From Aliishimia sp965656085 (GTDB lineage Bacteria > Pseudomonadota > Alphaproteobacteria > Rhodobacterales > Rhodobacteraceae), in assembly GCA_965656085.1 (NCBI GenBank), contig CBFHJA010000020.1, positions 13,717 through 77,716 on the forward strand: a stretch of DNA of 64,000 bases, given 5' to 3'. The notes below the pieces were generated by a model, which worked only from the letters and a program-made list of their open reading frames with translations, made no database searches and was not told the origin of the DNA. The translations under genes were made by a program, and so were the position numbers. Of the stretch, positions 33,201-48,200 are shown piece after piece; positions within the stretch are counted from its first letter, which is position 1; each line of letters begins with the position of its first letter.

Positions 33201-36200
33201 GGCACCGCGCGACCGGATGGAATATAGCCTGTCGCTCGCCGAGGCTAGCGAGCTTTATCTCGATACACGGGTCAATTCGGCGGAAATCCAGTGGCAGCTT
33301 CTGGATGCGGCGGGCAATGCGGTCACACCCCTGCTTGCGATAAACAGCTACACGGTGTCTGAGCGGCTTCTGCGTCTCGCGCCGGGGGATTACACGCTGG
33401 TGATGCAGGGTCTGGGCGACTACTTTGGCCCGCTCGAATTTGCCTTGATCGACACCGCCACGGCGATCCCGCTCGTGGACAACACCGCCACGGGGGTGCG
33501 ATCGATCTCGCCGTCGGATGCGGATGATCTGTTCACGTGGGACGGGCAGGCCGGTGACATCATCGAGCTGGATGCCCTGATCAATGTGGGGAACAAGACT
33601 CTAACGATCATCGCCCCCTCGGGGGCAACGGCCGCCTATTTCGGTTCGCTGCAGGATATCAGCGCGCTGACGCTGCGCGAGACCGGGCGCTATCTGTTCG
33701 TGCTTCAGGGTTGGTTGACCAATACGTCCGAGGACTACAGCCACGCCTTCGTGGTGCGAAAGACCGGCACCGCGCCTGCCGAAACGCTCATCGGCGAAGA
33801 GATCGCGCTTGGCGAGACCGTGACGGGGGCCACAGCTGCGGCGAACACGCCTGTCAATTACCGCCTCACATTGACCGAACGAAGCTACCTTGTGCTCGAC
33901 GGGCAGACCTCGAACATAGGGCTGACGCTGACGAGCTCCGATCCGTTGGGGCGCGTTCTCGAGCCGACCGATCTGCGCAAGCGGATCGATGCGACCTTCA
34001 ACATGACCGCGGACCGCACCGCGCGGCAGGTGGTGGAGCTTGGGCCGGGCGAGTATCAGGTCTCGGTCTCTAGCACGGCGGAGACGGCGGGCTATGCGTT
34101 CCGGCTGCTCGATCTGGACAGCGGGACGCCCTTGACCCCGGGCACACCGCTGGAGTTGACCCTCGATCCCGCCAACCGGATGCATGTCATCACCGTCCCG
34201 GCCACGGCAGGCGAGGTGGTGCAACTGACCATGGGCGTGGATGGGGATTTTCAGGACTGGCTGATCCTCGATCCGTTGGGGCGAAAGGTGGAGGATGGGA
34301 CAGTCTTGTCCGCGCTCAGCTTTGTTGCGGGGGTTTCGGGCGATTACACGCTGCTGATCGACGGGCGCGTCGGAAATACCGTGCCGCGCAATGTGACGGT
34401 CAGCCGGGATGGCGGCGTCATTCCGATCCAGACCGGCGAGGTGGTCACGACAAACCTCCAAGCCAACGGCGCCACGGGGTATTTCTCGCTCACGCTGGAC
34501 AGCGCAACACTTCTCTACATGGATTTGCGCAACACATCCGGCGCGGCGCGCTGGACGGTTCGGGACGAGACCGGGCGGGAAATCGAGGCGAACGTGCCCG
34601 GCGAGCGCTTCTTCTACGCCCCTGCGGGCACGTTGAGCCTGACATTCTGGACCTCCGGTGGCCTTGGCGAGGACTACACGTTCCGGGTTGTGGACGTCTT
34701 TGCGCAATCGACCGAGATCGACGTCGACACGGAGGTCTCGTTCAACCTGCCGGTCGCAACCGACATCAAGGCGTTTCATTTCGAGGGCGTGGCCGGTCAG
34801 GAGGTGCGCTTCGATCTCGGCACGATCTCGCAATCGTCGTTCGGGTCATCGTATTACATGATCGACCCGACAGGACGGGTGATCCGGCAGGGCTCGTTCG
34901 ACAATTTCGATCTCACACCGCTGGAACATGACGGCCGGTATGCGCTGGTTCTCGTCCCGCCTGCGGGGCGCAGCGGCGATCTGGATGTCACCTTCACCTT
35001 GCGCAGCCATGCCGAAGTGCGCCGTGATTTGGCCTATGGCGAGCGGGTGCGCGAGATGCTGCCCGACGTGGGCGGGTTTCTGCGCTACGATTTTACCAAG
35101 AGCGACGATGGCGAAGTGTATTTCGACAGCCTCGTCAATGACAGCTCGCTGCGCTGGCGCCTAATCGACAGTCGCAACCAGACCGTTTCCGACCATAATT
35201 TTGCAGAAGACCGCGGGCTCACATCGCGCGTATTCCTCGCGGCGGGCGCGTATCAGCTTTTGGTCTATGACACCGCCGATGACGTGCCCGAAGCAGCGTT
35301 CCGGCTGCTTGAGTTTGCCTCGCTTCCGCAAATCACGCCGGGTCAGCCCATCGTCGCGGAGCTTGATCCGGGTACGCTCACCCGGGGGTTCCGGTTCGAC
35401 GGTGTCGCCGGGCAACGGTTTTTCGCCGATGTCAGCCTTGGGGCCTCAAGCCCGGTCAGTTGGCGTCTGATCGCGCCGTCTGGAAAACCGGTGTTCGAGA
35501 CGTACCCGGTCGGAGATATCGCGGCCTTCGAGCTTGCCGAGACCGGCACGTATGTCCTTCTCTTCGAAGGTCTGGTGAGCAATGCCACGCCACAGCGGAT
35601 ACGGGCAAATCTGCTCGAAACACCGACGCGGGCGGATGTGGTTGCGGCCTCCACGCCGCGCGCCGCGCCCGATCTCGTGGCGCGGGCGATCAGCGTGGCG
35701 GCGGCGGGTCCGGTGCAGGCCGGTGCGCCGGTGACTGTGAGTTGGGACGTGGAAAATACCGGGGAGGCGCCCGCGCCGGTCACGCGAGACCGGGTGATCC
35801 TGCGCCGCGCTGATACCGGCGAGATCGTTGGGCTCGCGGTGACACCTGAGGCCAGCGGGCCGCTGGTCCCCGGCGCGACGCTCTCGCGTCAGGTGTCGTT
35901 GCGCCTGCCGAGCGGGGCCTTGGGAAGCGGTGATCTGATCGCGGAGATCGAGGTCGATATCGCCAATGACGCGAATGAGCGCGATGGCGGGATCGCCCCC
36001 GAGCAAAACAACATCGCGACCTTTGCCTTCACCTCCCTGACCGATCTGCTCCCCGACCTGATCGCGCGCGATCTTACTGTCTCGCCCGCGTCGGGCTGGG
36101 AGGCGGGCGAGAGCGTGACGATCTCCTGGGTCACCGAAAACGCCGGGGAGGCGCCCGTCAGCGCCGATTTCGCCGAGCAACTGCGTGTACGCAACGGCAG

Positions 36201-39200
36201 CGCGTCCGGTGATCCGGTTTTCGTGCTCGAAACCCTGCCCTATGGCGTGGCGCAAGATGGGATCATCGGGGTCGGCGAGAGCCGCGCGCGGAGCGTCACG
36301 GTGACATGGCCCGAGAGCGCCAATCTGGGTGTTGGCGAGATTCTCTTCGATGTGATCACCGATCTCGACCAGACCGTGCCGGAAAGCAACGAGGACGGGA
36401 CCGGTGAGATCAACAATACGCTGGTTTATGCCCAGGACAACGCGCCTGACGTGATCGTAGAGGCCCTGACGGTGCAGCAAACCGGGCTGGAGGCGGGCGA
36501 TCAGGTCACGATCACGTGGCAGGTCCGCAATCAGGGCTCGACCAGTACGCCGAACGGCTGGAATGACCGGGTGCGGCTCTACAATGAGACCGTCCGGACC
36601 TATGTGCTCCAGCAAGACATTCCGTTCGAGCTTGGTGATGAAGGCGCGTTGGCGCCGGGCGAGGTCCGGGACCGCAGTTTCACGTTTCACTTGCCCGAGG
36701 GGCTGACCGGGGCCGGCAGCTTCTGGTTCGATGTGCAACTCGATGTCTGGCCAACAAATCTGCGCGAGCTCAATCCGGCGGGCGATGCCGAAGCGAATAA
36801 CCGGGCCGTTGTGTTTTTCGACGCCGCTGCGCGCACCTATCCCGATCTGCAAGTGGCGGGGCTTGTCGTCACGGGCCAGGCGCAGGCCGGAGCGCCTCTG
36901 GCATTGTCATGGGAGGTCACCAATGCCGGGCCGGAGGACGCGGGAACGCGCAGCGATCAGGTGATCCTGAGCCGGGACGATGTCATCGGGAACAACGACG
37001 ATATCGTGCTTGGAACGCTGGATGCAGACGCGCTCGCGGCCGGGGCCTCGCGGACCGAAAGCCTGCAAGTGAGCCTGCCGGACACGCTGACGGGCGACTA
37101 CACGCTCGCGATCCGGGTGGATTCCGCGGGCGTGGTCGAAGAGGGAAGCGACGAGGGCAATAACGAGGCCCGCACGTCCCTGAGCGTCAGCGCGAGCCTG
37201 CAACCCGATCTGCGGGTGGAAGCGGTGACCGGGCCCATTGTCGGCAGTTGGGAAGAGAGTGTCAGCATCACGTGGCGCGTGGGCAATGACGGGCTGGAGG
37301 TCGCTGGCGGCGCGTGGTCTGACGAGGTCTACCTGTCGCGCGACCGGGTGCTGGATCAGGCTGACCAACTGCTTGTGGCGCGTACGCAAAGTGACGCGCT
37401 TGCGCCGGGGGCGTCCTATACCGCCAGCGCCGATGTGCAGATCCCGGGGGGGATCACCGGGACATTCTACCTGATCGTGGTCACGGACAGTGGCGCGGTC
37501 GTTGCTGAAGGGGCGAATGAGGCGAACAACACCGGGGCGACGCTGGAGCCGTTGACGATTTCGGCGCGTCCGACCCCCGATCTCGTGGTCTCAGACATCG
37601 CCGCGCCGGCCAATGTCTCGCCGGGTGCGCCGTTCGAGATCAGCTGGCAGGTGGAGAATATCGGCGAGGCCGAGGCCCGCGCGCCCTTCGTGGACGGGGT
37701 GTACCTCACCCAGACAGGCACGCTGAGCGGCGCGCGGTATCTGGGCGAGGTGACCCGGCTCTCGGCACTAGCGCCGGGTGAGCGCTACGAGGGCAGTCGG
37801 ACGGCGACGATGCCGGTGCTGGCCGATGGTGACTGGCGCATTCTGGTCATCACCGATTTCCGGAGCCAAGTCTATGAGCAGGAGCGCGAAGAGAATACCC
37901 GCGTCGATGACGAGAGCCTGACCCTGAGCACGCCCGATCTGGTGGTGACGAATTTCTCCGCCGCCGAGACTGCGGCCTCCGGCGATGTGCTGACTTTGAG
38001 CTGGACCGTGTCGAACCAAGGCGGCGGGGTTGCTCTTGGCGGTCGGGTGGACCGCATCTACCTGTCGCGGGACGGCGCCGTCGATGGCGGTGATCTGCTC
38101 TTGCACAAACGCAGCGCGGGGCTGCTCGATCCCGGCACGGGCGAGACCTTCACGCAGGATGTGATCCTGCCCATCGGAGCCAGTGGCGCCTACCAACTTC
38201 TGCTTGTGACCGATGCGACGGACACGGTCGAGGAGAAGGCCGGGGAGGACAATAATGCGGCGGCGCGCGATCTTGGGGTGACGCTCTCGCCGCATAGCGA
38301 TCTGGCGGTGAGCGATGTGACGGCGCCCGCGCTCACCGTGGCCGACCCGGCGGTGATCACGGTCGGTTGGACGGTGAGCAATGTTGGCGGGGAGGTGGGG
38401 CGCGAGACCGGCTGGACGGATCGGGTGATGGCCTCGCGCGACGATGTGATCGGCGATGGCGACGACTTCGTGCTTGGGGAGTATGAACGGTTCGGGCGGC
38501 TTGCCGCTGGCGCGTCCTACATCCGCAGCGAGCAGATCAGCCTGCCGCCGGGCTTCTCTGAGCGGCTCCGCATCTATGTGGCGGCCGATGCCAGCGATGA
38601 GGTCTTCGAGAACGGCCTCAAGGACAACAATACAGCAGAGGTGGCGCATCCGGTCGACATCGCCCGTGCGCCCTTCTCTGATCTGACCGTCACTTCCATT
38701 GCCGCCGGGGCGGCGGTGCTCAGCGGCACCGATCTGGAGGTATCCTGGACTGTGCGCAATGACGGGATTGGGGCCACAGACCGGGCGACCTGGACCGATC
38801 GGGTGATCCTGTCGCGCAACCCCGATGGGTCGGGTGCGCTGGTGACCGAGTATTACGAGCATTTGGGTTTTCTGGCGCAAGGCGACAGCTATACGCGCAC
38901 CGGCACGGTCCGCATCCCCGATGGCACAGATGGCACCGTCTATGTCCGGGTCGAGACCGGCGGCCCCTATGAATTCATCTATACCGATAACAACCGCTCC
39001 ACCATCGAGGCGGTCACGGTCGCGCTCGCGCCCTCCGCCGATCTTCAGGTCGCCGAGATCGCCACCTTCGAGGAGGCCGAGGAAGGCGAGGAGATCGACA
39101 TCGCATGGCGCGTTGTGAACGCGGGCCTTGCAGCAACGGATACCAGTTGGAATGATGCCGCCTTCCTTGTCTCGGTCGATGGCTCGCAGCCGAGCATTTA

Positions 39201-42200
39201 TCTGGGCCGGTTTGGCAACGATAAGGTGCTGGAGCCCGGCGAGAGCTATCAGCGCACCGAGCGCGTCACGCTACCGGCCAAGATCGAAGGGGCCTACCGG
39301 CTCGAAATCGTCACCGATATCGACAACACGGTGTTCGAGAACGGGGTGGCGGAGGACAATAACCGCGCCGCCGATGATCGCCCGATTACGGTTGCGCTGA
39401 AGCCGCGTCCGAACCTGACCGTGGCGTCGGTCGTGGTGGCGCCGAACGTGGCCGCCGGTGGCAGCCTGTCGGTCGATTTCGAGGTTCTGAACCAAGGCGC
39501 GGTCGAGGCAACCGGAGACTGGACCGACCGGGTCTACCTGTCTCTGGACGACAAGCTGTCCTCCGACGACGTTCTTATCAGTGAGACCGGCAACCCGCTG
39601 GCGCTGGCCAATGGCGAGCGCTACGCGATCACGAGCGCGGTGGGCACGGTGCCGCTGCGCTGGTCCGGGGATGCCTATGTGCTGGTCTCGACCGATGCGC
39701 GGGGCAACGTGGACGAGTACCCGTTCGAGAGCGACAATGTGCGTGCCGAGCGGTTCACGGTGACGGGCCTGCCGCGTCCCGATCTGGTCACGAGCGATGT
39801 GGTCGCGCCGAGCCAGGCGGTCTACGGCTCCGAGGTCGAGCTGCGCTACACGGTGACGAACCTTGGGGCGGGCGCGACGCTTACGGACACATGGCGCGAT
39901 ACGATCTGGATCGCGCGGGATGCGCGCCGTCCGAACACCGCCGAATTTGCCGATATCGCCGGGGCCGACTTCCTAAAGGGCAACTCCGCGCGGCTCCTGA
40001 CCACCGTGACCCATACCGGTACGCTGGAGGTTGGCGAGAGCTACGAGATGACCGTGCGGGTGACGATCCCCGCCGACCTGCCAAGCGGGACCTATTTCCT
40101 GACGCCATGGTCCGACAGCTATGACGTGGTGCAGGAAGACACGCTCGCGATAAACATTAACCCGGACGATCCGAACGCCTTCGACAACAACAATTACAAG
40201 GGCCGCCAGATCGAGGTTCTGGGCTTCGAGCCGGTGCTGCCGGACCTTGTGGTGCGCGATGTGACGTCCGAGGGGCCGGTAACAGCGGGAGATGGTCCGC
40301 TCAGAGTCAGTTGGACGGTCGAGAACGAGGGGCTGATCGAGACCGGGGCCACGGGTTGGGTGGACCGGGTTTATCTGTCGGACAAGCCGACGCTTGGCAC
40401 GTTCGGGGAAACCCTTTGGTATCTGGGCGATGTGCGCCGTGAAGGCGGGCTCGGGGCCGGGCAGAGCTACTCTGAGACCCGCAGCTTCGATCTGCCGCCC
40501 TCGGCGCAGGGCCAGTATGTCCATGTGATCACCGATGCCTCGGTGCGCGGACGGCAGGCGGTGGTCGAGGACGATGAGGGCAACAACGTCGCGAGCGGCG
40601 CGGCGGATGTGCTCGGCGCGCCTGCCGATCTGCGGGTTATTGCCGTTGCCGCGTCCGAGGGCACGCGCTCTGGTGAGACCGCGCAGGTCACCTGGACCGT
40701 GGAGAATGTCGGCGGGCCGGTCTGGGAGGGCACCGAATACTGGGCGGATTCGATCTGGCTGTCGCGCGATCCGGTGTTCGACCGCAACCGCGCCACCTTC
40801 CTCAAGACCGTGGTGCGCAGCAACACGGGCGGGCTGGCGGCGGGCGGGCTTTACACCGAGACCGCCGAGGTGACGCTGCCGCCGGGCAGCGATGGGGCAT
40901 ATTACCTGCATGTGGCGACGGATGTGGGCGGCTTCTCGGCGCTGCCGAACAGCGAATTGACCTCTGGCAACGCCCTCAACACCCGGAGTTTCTACCGCAG
41001 CACCGTGTACGAGACCGAAGACGATCCCACCGGCAATCTCGGGCGCGGCACGATCTCGGTGACCTATGCCGAGCCCGATCTGGTGGTCGGCAACCTGTCC
41101 GTGCCAGCCGATGCGGCCAGTGGCGGGCAGGTTCCGGTGACGTTTACGGTCACCAACCAAGGCACCCGCGAGACCCGCGAGAGCGTCTGGCATGACCGGG
41201 TGTTCCTGTCGCGGGATGGCTCGCTCGACCGGCAGGATTACATGCTTGGCGAGTTCCGGCGCGTGGGCAGTCTGGCGGCGGGTGAGAGCTATGACGTGCA
41301 GCTTTTGCTCGATATCCCGCTGGGGCTGTCGGGGGACTTTACGCTGATCGTCGAGACCGACACCACGTCGGATGAGGGCTACACATGGCGCCCCTCGACG
41401 ATCCGCCCGGACCTGCTGGGGCTCCGGGCCACCAATGACGCGGTTCCCGAGTTTGCCGATGAGGGCAACAACCGGGTGAGCACGGGCCTTGCGATCACCG
41501 CAGGCGCGAGCCCTGATCTGCGTATTGAGGCCCTGACGATCCCGCAGCGGGCCGTGGTCGGGCAGAGCTTCGATCTCAGCTACGAGGTGCGCAATGCCGG
41601 GGCGCGCGCGACCGATAGTGGCTGGCGCGATCTGATCTATATCTCGCGGGACGAAACCCTCGATCCGCGCCGTGATTTCTATCTCGGGTTCCGGGATCAT
41701 ACGGTGGCGCTGGAGGCCGGGGCCGCGACCAGCGTTTCCGCGTCCTTGACCCTGCCGCGCGGGATCGAAGGGTCATATTTCGTCTTCGTGGTCACCGATC
41801 CCACCTCCAGCCGCGACCCGTTCGGGGCGGTCTTCGAGGGCGGGGCAGATGAGAATATCCGCTCGGCGGATCAACCGCTTCTGATCGAGCAGACCCCGCC
41901 GGTTGATCTGGTGGCCACAGATGTAACCGTGACGGGCGGGACCAGCACGGGCGGCACGATCACGGTGGATTGGACCGTGACCAATACGTCCGATCTGGTC
42001 GATGCGGAGGGCCGCTGGACGGACGCGGTGTATCTGTCACGCGACGGGGACTGGGATATCGAGGACATATTCCTTGGCCGGTTCAGCCATGACGGGGGGC
42101 TGGCGCGCGGGGCGGCGGTGGATGCCAGCCTGCAAACAACGATGCCGGTCGTGCCGGATGGCGCGTGGCGTGTGATCGTGCGCACCGATGCGCGGAACGA

Positions 42201-45200
42201 GATTTTCGAGGGCGCGGGCGAGGGCAATAACGACACCGCTGGCGAGGCGCCGCTGCTCGTGCAAACGCCGCAGATTTTCCTCGGTACGCCCACATCCGTG
42301 ACCATGGGCGGGCAGGCCGATCTGCTCTACCGGATCGACGTGCCGCAAGGCGAGACGCTTCGGATCACGCTCGCGGGGGGCGACCCGGACGTGCAGCGCG
42401 AGCTCTTCGTCAAGGCCAATGGCGTGCCGAGCCCGTCCGATTTCGACGCCGCCTATTCCTCGCCCTTCGGCACCGAGCAGGTCGCCGTGGTGCCCACGAC
42501 GAAGGCGGGGGCGTATTACATCCTCGTGCGGGCCTTCGGTGCGCCGGGTGCGCCCGCGTCGGTCTATACGCTGACTGCCGAAACCGTTCCGTTCTCCATC
42601 GACACGATTACCCCCGATCAGGGCGGCTCGGACCGGTTCGTGACAATGACGCTCACCGGCGCGGGGATCAAGGAGGGCGCGATTGCCAAGCTCTCCCGGC
42701 CCGGCGTCGCGGAGTACCTGCCGGTCTCGGTGAAGCGGGTGGACGCGACGAAGATCATCGCGATTTTCGATCTCAAGAACGCGCCGCACGGGCTTTACGA
42801 CGTTGTCGTGGTCAATGCCGATGGTGTGGAGGCCATCGAGCCCTATCGCTACCTCGTCGAGCAACAGCTTGAGCGTGACATCACGGTGGGGCTTGGCGGG
42901 CCTCGGGTGATCGCGGCGGGGCAGACGGGGCAGTATTCGGTGGTGCTGGACAGCCTCACCAATGTCGACACGCCCTATGTGCATTTCACCTTTGGCGCGC
43001 CGCAGATGGGCACGCATGACTTTGTCTATAACCTGCCCTTCCTGTCCTTCAGCACCAATGTCGGCGGCGGCAGCGAGGCGGCGACGGACGGGCTCGGACT
43101 GAGCGGCGCGCAGGCCCCCGTGAACCTTGCCGGGCAGCTTCTCGCGCCGGGCTATGCCTATGACCTGCGGGCCGAGGGCACCGCGCAGATGAGCTTTGCG
43201 GTGCAGACCTATCCCGGCCTGCAGGCGCTGATCGACCGGGATTTCGAGGCGTTGCGCGCGGCGCTCTATGCGCGCGATCCGGCGCTGGAGCGGGCGGGCG
43301 CGCTCGACGGCGGGCTTGAAGATCTGGCCGATGTGGACGCGCTGCTCTACGACATCATGACTGACCCGGCCTACGAGGTCGTGTACGGCGATCTGCCGTG
43401 GTACTTGCCGTTCCAGTTCAACGTGGTGGCGGCAGCGACCCCGATGACCCGCGAGGAGTTCCTCGCCGTGCAGCGGGCGGATGCCGAAACGCTTCGGCAA
43501 GCCGTTCTGGCCGATGAGACCGCTGTGCCCGCCTTGCAGACCCTCGCTGCCGATCAGGCGCAATGGGAGGCTGGGTTCCTTGCGGCGCTGACGGAGGCCG
43601 GGCTGCTCCGCGCCGAGGCCGATGCGCCGCCGGTGTTCGAGCAGACCCGCGTCGGCAGTCTGGTGGCGGCGCTGGCGCAGGGGCTGGTGCTGGGGCCTGC
43701 CGAGGATGAGATCGTCTCGACGGGCGATCTCGTGGCGTTCTACGCCAAGGTGCGCGAATGGTATGGCAGCAAGCCGGGCGAGACCGCGCCCATCGCGCGC
43801 TATGATGTGCGCTTGCCGCCCAATGGTCTGCCCTACGATGTGCCGGTGCCGGAGTTGCCGCAATTCGAGGATTTTGACCTTGCGCTGAGCCGCCCGACGA
43901 CCTTCGCAGCCTTCAATGTCTTTGCGCCTTGGGTTGGCTCCGACGCGGTCGATCTGCCGGATTTCGGCTCGGATGCAAGTACCGGGGAGCTCATCGCGCT
44001 TGATCTGGAGCGGTTCCGCGAGATTGCGGGCGTCGACGGACAGTCCTATATCCGTGGCCCGCTGGCGCAAGGCGCGGGCGATTGGGTGCCCGGCGGCGTG
44101 GCGCTGCCGCATGAGATCGGCTTCTCGCTGCCCGAAGACGGGGCGCAGGCGGCGCAGGAAATCCGGCTGATCACCGAGCTGGACCCGGCGCTGGAGCCGC
44201 GCTCCTTCCAACTGGGCGGAATCCAGATCGGCGATATCACCGTGCAGGTGCCGCCGGGCCGTCTGGTCTATCAGACGGATCTCGATCTGAGCGCCAGCCA
44301 CGGCTTCGTGCTGCGGGTCTCGGCAGGCCTCGACGTGGCCAGCCGGACCGCCACATGGCTGATGCAGGCGATTGATCCAGCGACGGGCGAAGTGCTGGCT
44401 CCTGAGGGATTGTCGGGGCTGCTCGCGCCGGGCGCGGAGGGGCGCGTGTTCTACTCGGTGCGGCCGTCCGCCGACGCAAGCACCGGGGACGAGGTCACGG
44501 CGCGGGCGCGGGTTCTGTTCGACGTGAACGCACCCGAGGACACGCCGCCCTTCACCTATCGTCTGGACCTCGATGCGCCCGAAACGCAGGTCACGGTGAG
44601 CCGGGTCGACGGGACGGATGATTACCGGATCGACTGGACCGCGACGGATGCGGGGTCCGGTGTGGCGGGTGCGACGCTCTACGTGGCGCTCGGCGAGGGC
44701 GATTTCGAGATCGTCGCACGCGAGCTGACGGAGGGGACCTATACGTGGTCCGGTGCGGAGGGGCAGGCGCCGCGCTTCCTCGTGCTGAGCCGCGATCTTG
44801 CCGGAAATGTTGAAACGCCGCCCGTGGGGGTAAGCGCCCCTGATGCGGCGGACCCGCTGCTGCTTGGCGAGGGCGGGGTCACCGGGACCACCGCCGAGAC
44901 GCCGCTGCCGCCCGCGCCCGCGCCCATCGACACCCCGCAGAACGCGCTGTTCCTCGCCGCTCTGGATGGCATCCCAGCGGCGGTCCCGACCACCACCCCG
45001 CCCGGCTATGGCGCCTCCATCGCGCCCTTCGCCTTCGAGCTGTTCAACGCCTATGCCGATGGCGGGCAGGCGGGGGTCGGTGTTTTGGGGCTGACCGAGT
45101 TGCAGGACGGCACGATCCTCTATTCCGGGGGCCCGGACCGTGCTTGGATTTACAGCGCCGACCGGTTCGGCGCGAGCACAGTTCTGTCGCGGCTGGACAA

Positions 45201-48200
45201 GCCGATCTACGATTTCGCGCAAGGCGCGGATGGACGGCTCTGGGCGACCAGTGGCGGGGGCGAACTTCTGGAGCTGGACCGCAGCAGCGGGCAGGTGCTG
45301 GCGCGCCACGGCGACGGGCTGACGCAGGCCGTCGCGGTGGGCGCGGATGGGCGGATTTTCGTGAGCACCGGCGACGGGGTGGCGGTGTTTGATCCGGAGA
45401 CAGGCGGGTTCACGCCGTTTTCCAATGTCACCGTGGGCGATCTCGAAGTCGCGCCCGATGGCACGCTCTGGGGCGTGGGCTGGCCCGACCGGGGCCAGAT
45501 CCTGCGCTTCTCGGAGACCGGCGCGCCGGAGGTGATCGCCGATCTGGACGCCCCGCTCGATTCGCTGAGCTTCGGCGCGGCGGGCAGCGAGTTCGACGGG
45601 CTGGCCTTCCTGAGCACTTCGCTTTCGGATGGGACGTCTACTGTCATCGCGCTCGATATGGCCTCCTATCACACCGTCACCATCGCCGCCGGGCAGGTGC
45701 GCGGCGAGGGGGTGGCGACGCTCTCGGATGGCCGCATCCTTGTGGCCCATACCGGCGGGATCGACGTGCTCCGCCCGCTGCGCGCGCCGATGATCGTGGC
45801 GACCTCGGTGGAAGACGGCGATCTCTTCACCCGTCCGCTGGCGCAGATCTCGGTGCAGTTCGACGATGACATGGCGCTCGAAGGAGATGGCTCGGTGCTC
45901 GATCCGGCCAACTTCGCGCTGCTCGACGTGAATGCCGACATCCTGCCGATCAGCGAGGTCACATGGGATGCCGCAACCCGGACCGCCACGCTATTCTTCC
46001 CGACCCTGCCGCAGGGCCTTTATGCACTGAACATCTCCGAGGCCTTGGAGAGCGCGCGCGGGCAGGCGCTCGGTGAGACCACCACGATCCGCTTCACGCG
46101 CCTGAGCGATGTCACAGGCGATATCAGCATCACCTACAAGGACACACGCTATGACCGGGCCACGGGGATCGTGTCCTATGCGGTCGAAGTGACCAATATC
46201 GGCCAACAGGCCCTGCAAGGCCCGCTGAAACTCACGCTCGACACCGTCAATCCCGGCGACACTACCACGCCGCTCGGCAGTGAGCTTGAGGGTGACATCT
46301 GGCTGATCGACCTCACCGGGCGTCTGGGCGAGGACGACCAGCTCAGCCCCGGCGAGACCACCGAAAGCCTTGCCGTGGCCTTGCTGCTCGATCCGTCGCA
46401 GCGGGCGCTCTTCGAGACCGGCATCCGGGTGTTGCCGGGCGTCAATGCCGCGCCGATCCTCGCGCAGGACATTCCCACCGAAGCTGTGGTCGGCCAAGAA
46501 TACAGCGTCGATCTGCTTGCGGTTGATCCTGATAGCAGCCGGCTGGCCTATGTGCTGGCCAATGGGCCGGACGGGATGGTGCTCGATGTGGAGACGGGCC
46601 GCCTGCGCTGGACCCCGACCCGGGCCGCCGATGCGGGCAGCGAGGTGACCGTGCGGGTCTATGACGGGCTTGGGGCCTTTGCCGAAGAAAGCTGGACCGT
46701 CACTGTCGAAGGGGTCAACCGCGCGCCCTCTCTTGAGGCGCCAAGCGGTGAGATCACGATCACGGAGGGCGAGGTCATGCGCTTGCCGCTGATCGCGCTC
46801 GACGAGGACAACGATCTGCTGTCGCTCTTTGCCGACAATTTGCCCCCCGGCGCCTATGTCGATCACGTGAACGGCGATCTGGTCTGGGCGCCGCTGGCGG
46901 GACAGGCGGGGACCTACCGCAATGTGACGATTGGCGTGACAGATGGGACCCGCGCCGCAACCCAGGTGTTCGATCTGGTCGTTGCACCGGGCGTGTTCGC
47001 GCCCGTGGTCGCCACGCCGCTCGCTGAGACGATCCGCGAAGGGGACCCGATCCGCATTGCGCTCAACGCACGCGATCCCGGCGGTGAGGCGCTGCGCTTC
47101 ACGTCGGCGGCGTTGCCCGCCGATGCGCGGATCGATCCTGAGACCGGCGTGTTCGAATGGACGCCGCGCTACACGCAAGCCGGGCGCTACGAGATCCCGA
47201 TCGATGTGTCGAACGGCACGCGCCTGACCCGGATCACCTTGCAAATCGACGTGGAGAACGCCAACGGCGCGCCGGTGCTGGAGGGCTTTGGCGACTGGAC
47301 CCTGGCGGAAGGTCAGCGGCTTGTGTTCCAGACCGAAGGGGTCGATCCGGACAATCCGGATTACCAGCTTCCGGTCCGGGATGCAGACGGCAATCTGCTG
47401 TTCTTCGATGGCTATGACAGTGCGCCGGTGACCTACGAGATCTCCGGCCTGCCGCCGGGGGCCAGCTTCGATCCTGTGACCGGCGTGTTCAACTGGCTGC
47501 CCGGTTTCGCCGATGCCGGGCGCTACGTGCTGGAGCTTGTCGCGACAGATGATGGCGACGGGACCGGCACGCCCAAGCAGACCCGCGCCGAGATCGTGAT
47601 CGTGGTCGAGGACCTGAACCGCGCCCCGTCGCTGTCGGACCTGCCTAACCGGACGGTGATCGGCGGGGAGGTGCTCGAATTGCCGCTGTCCTCGCTCGAT
47701 CCTGATGGCGGGCCGCTTCTGGTCACGGCGACGGCGACCCGGACGGGCGGCGCAGACCAGATCGATCTCGATCCCACGCCGATTGCGCTCGATGGGACCA
47801 GCGGCTTTGGCGAACTCGTGCTGACGCAGGACGGGCCAGTGCTGCGGATCACACCGGGGGCGGCGGATCGCGGCGACTGGCGCATCGACCTGACCGTGGA
47901 AGATGACGGCAATGGCGATGCGACCCGCGCGCTGCGCGACGAGGGCAGCTTCATTGTGACCGTGCAGGGCCAGAACCTTGCCCCGATGATCCGCCCCGTG
48001 GCCGGGCTCGTGGCGGTGCCGGGCGAAGAAATGCGCCATGTCATCGCGGTGGAGGATCCCGAACGCGATGTGCTGAGCTTTGATCTTGCTGGCTTGCCGG
48101 ACGGCGCGACGATCAGCGCCGGGGCTGTGCCGGGCACGGCGGAACTGGTCTGGACGCCGAGTGCCGGGGATATCGGCACGTTCAGCGCAACTGTCACTGC

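Noticed and set aside
42037..45750. A 1,237-codon open frame on the minus strand, with others of 500-820 codons at 30226-32685, 45991-48300, 50134-51948 and 52837-55128
   Set aside because: They lie antisense to the giant gene and show composition rich in R, H, G and Q with no domain-like pattern. They arise from high GC and codon bias in the real frame.
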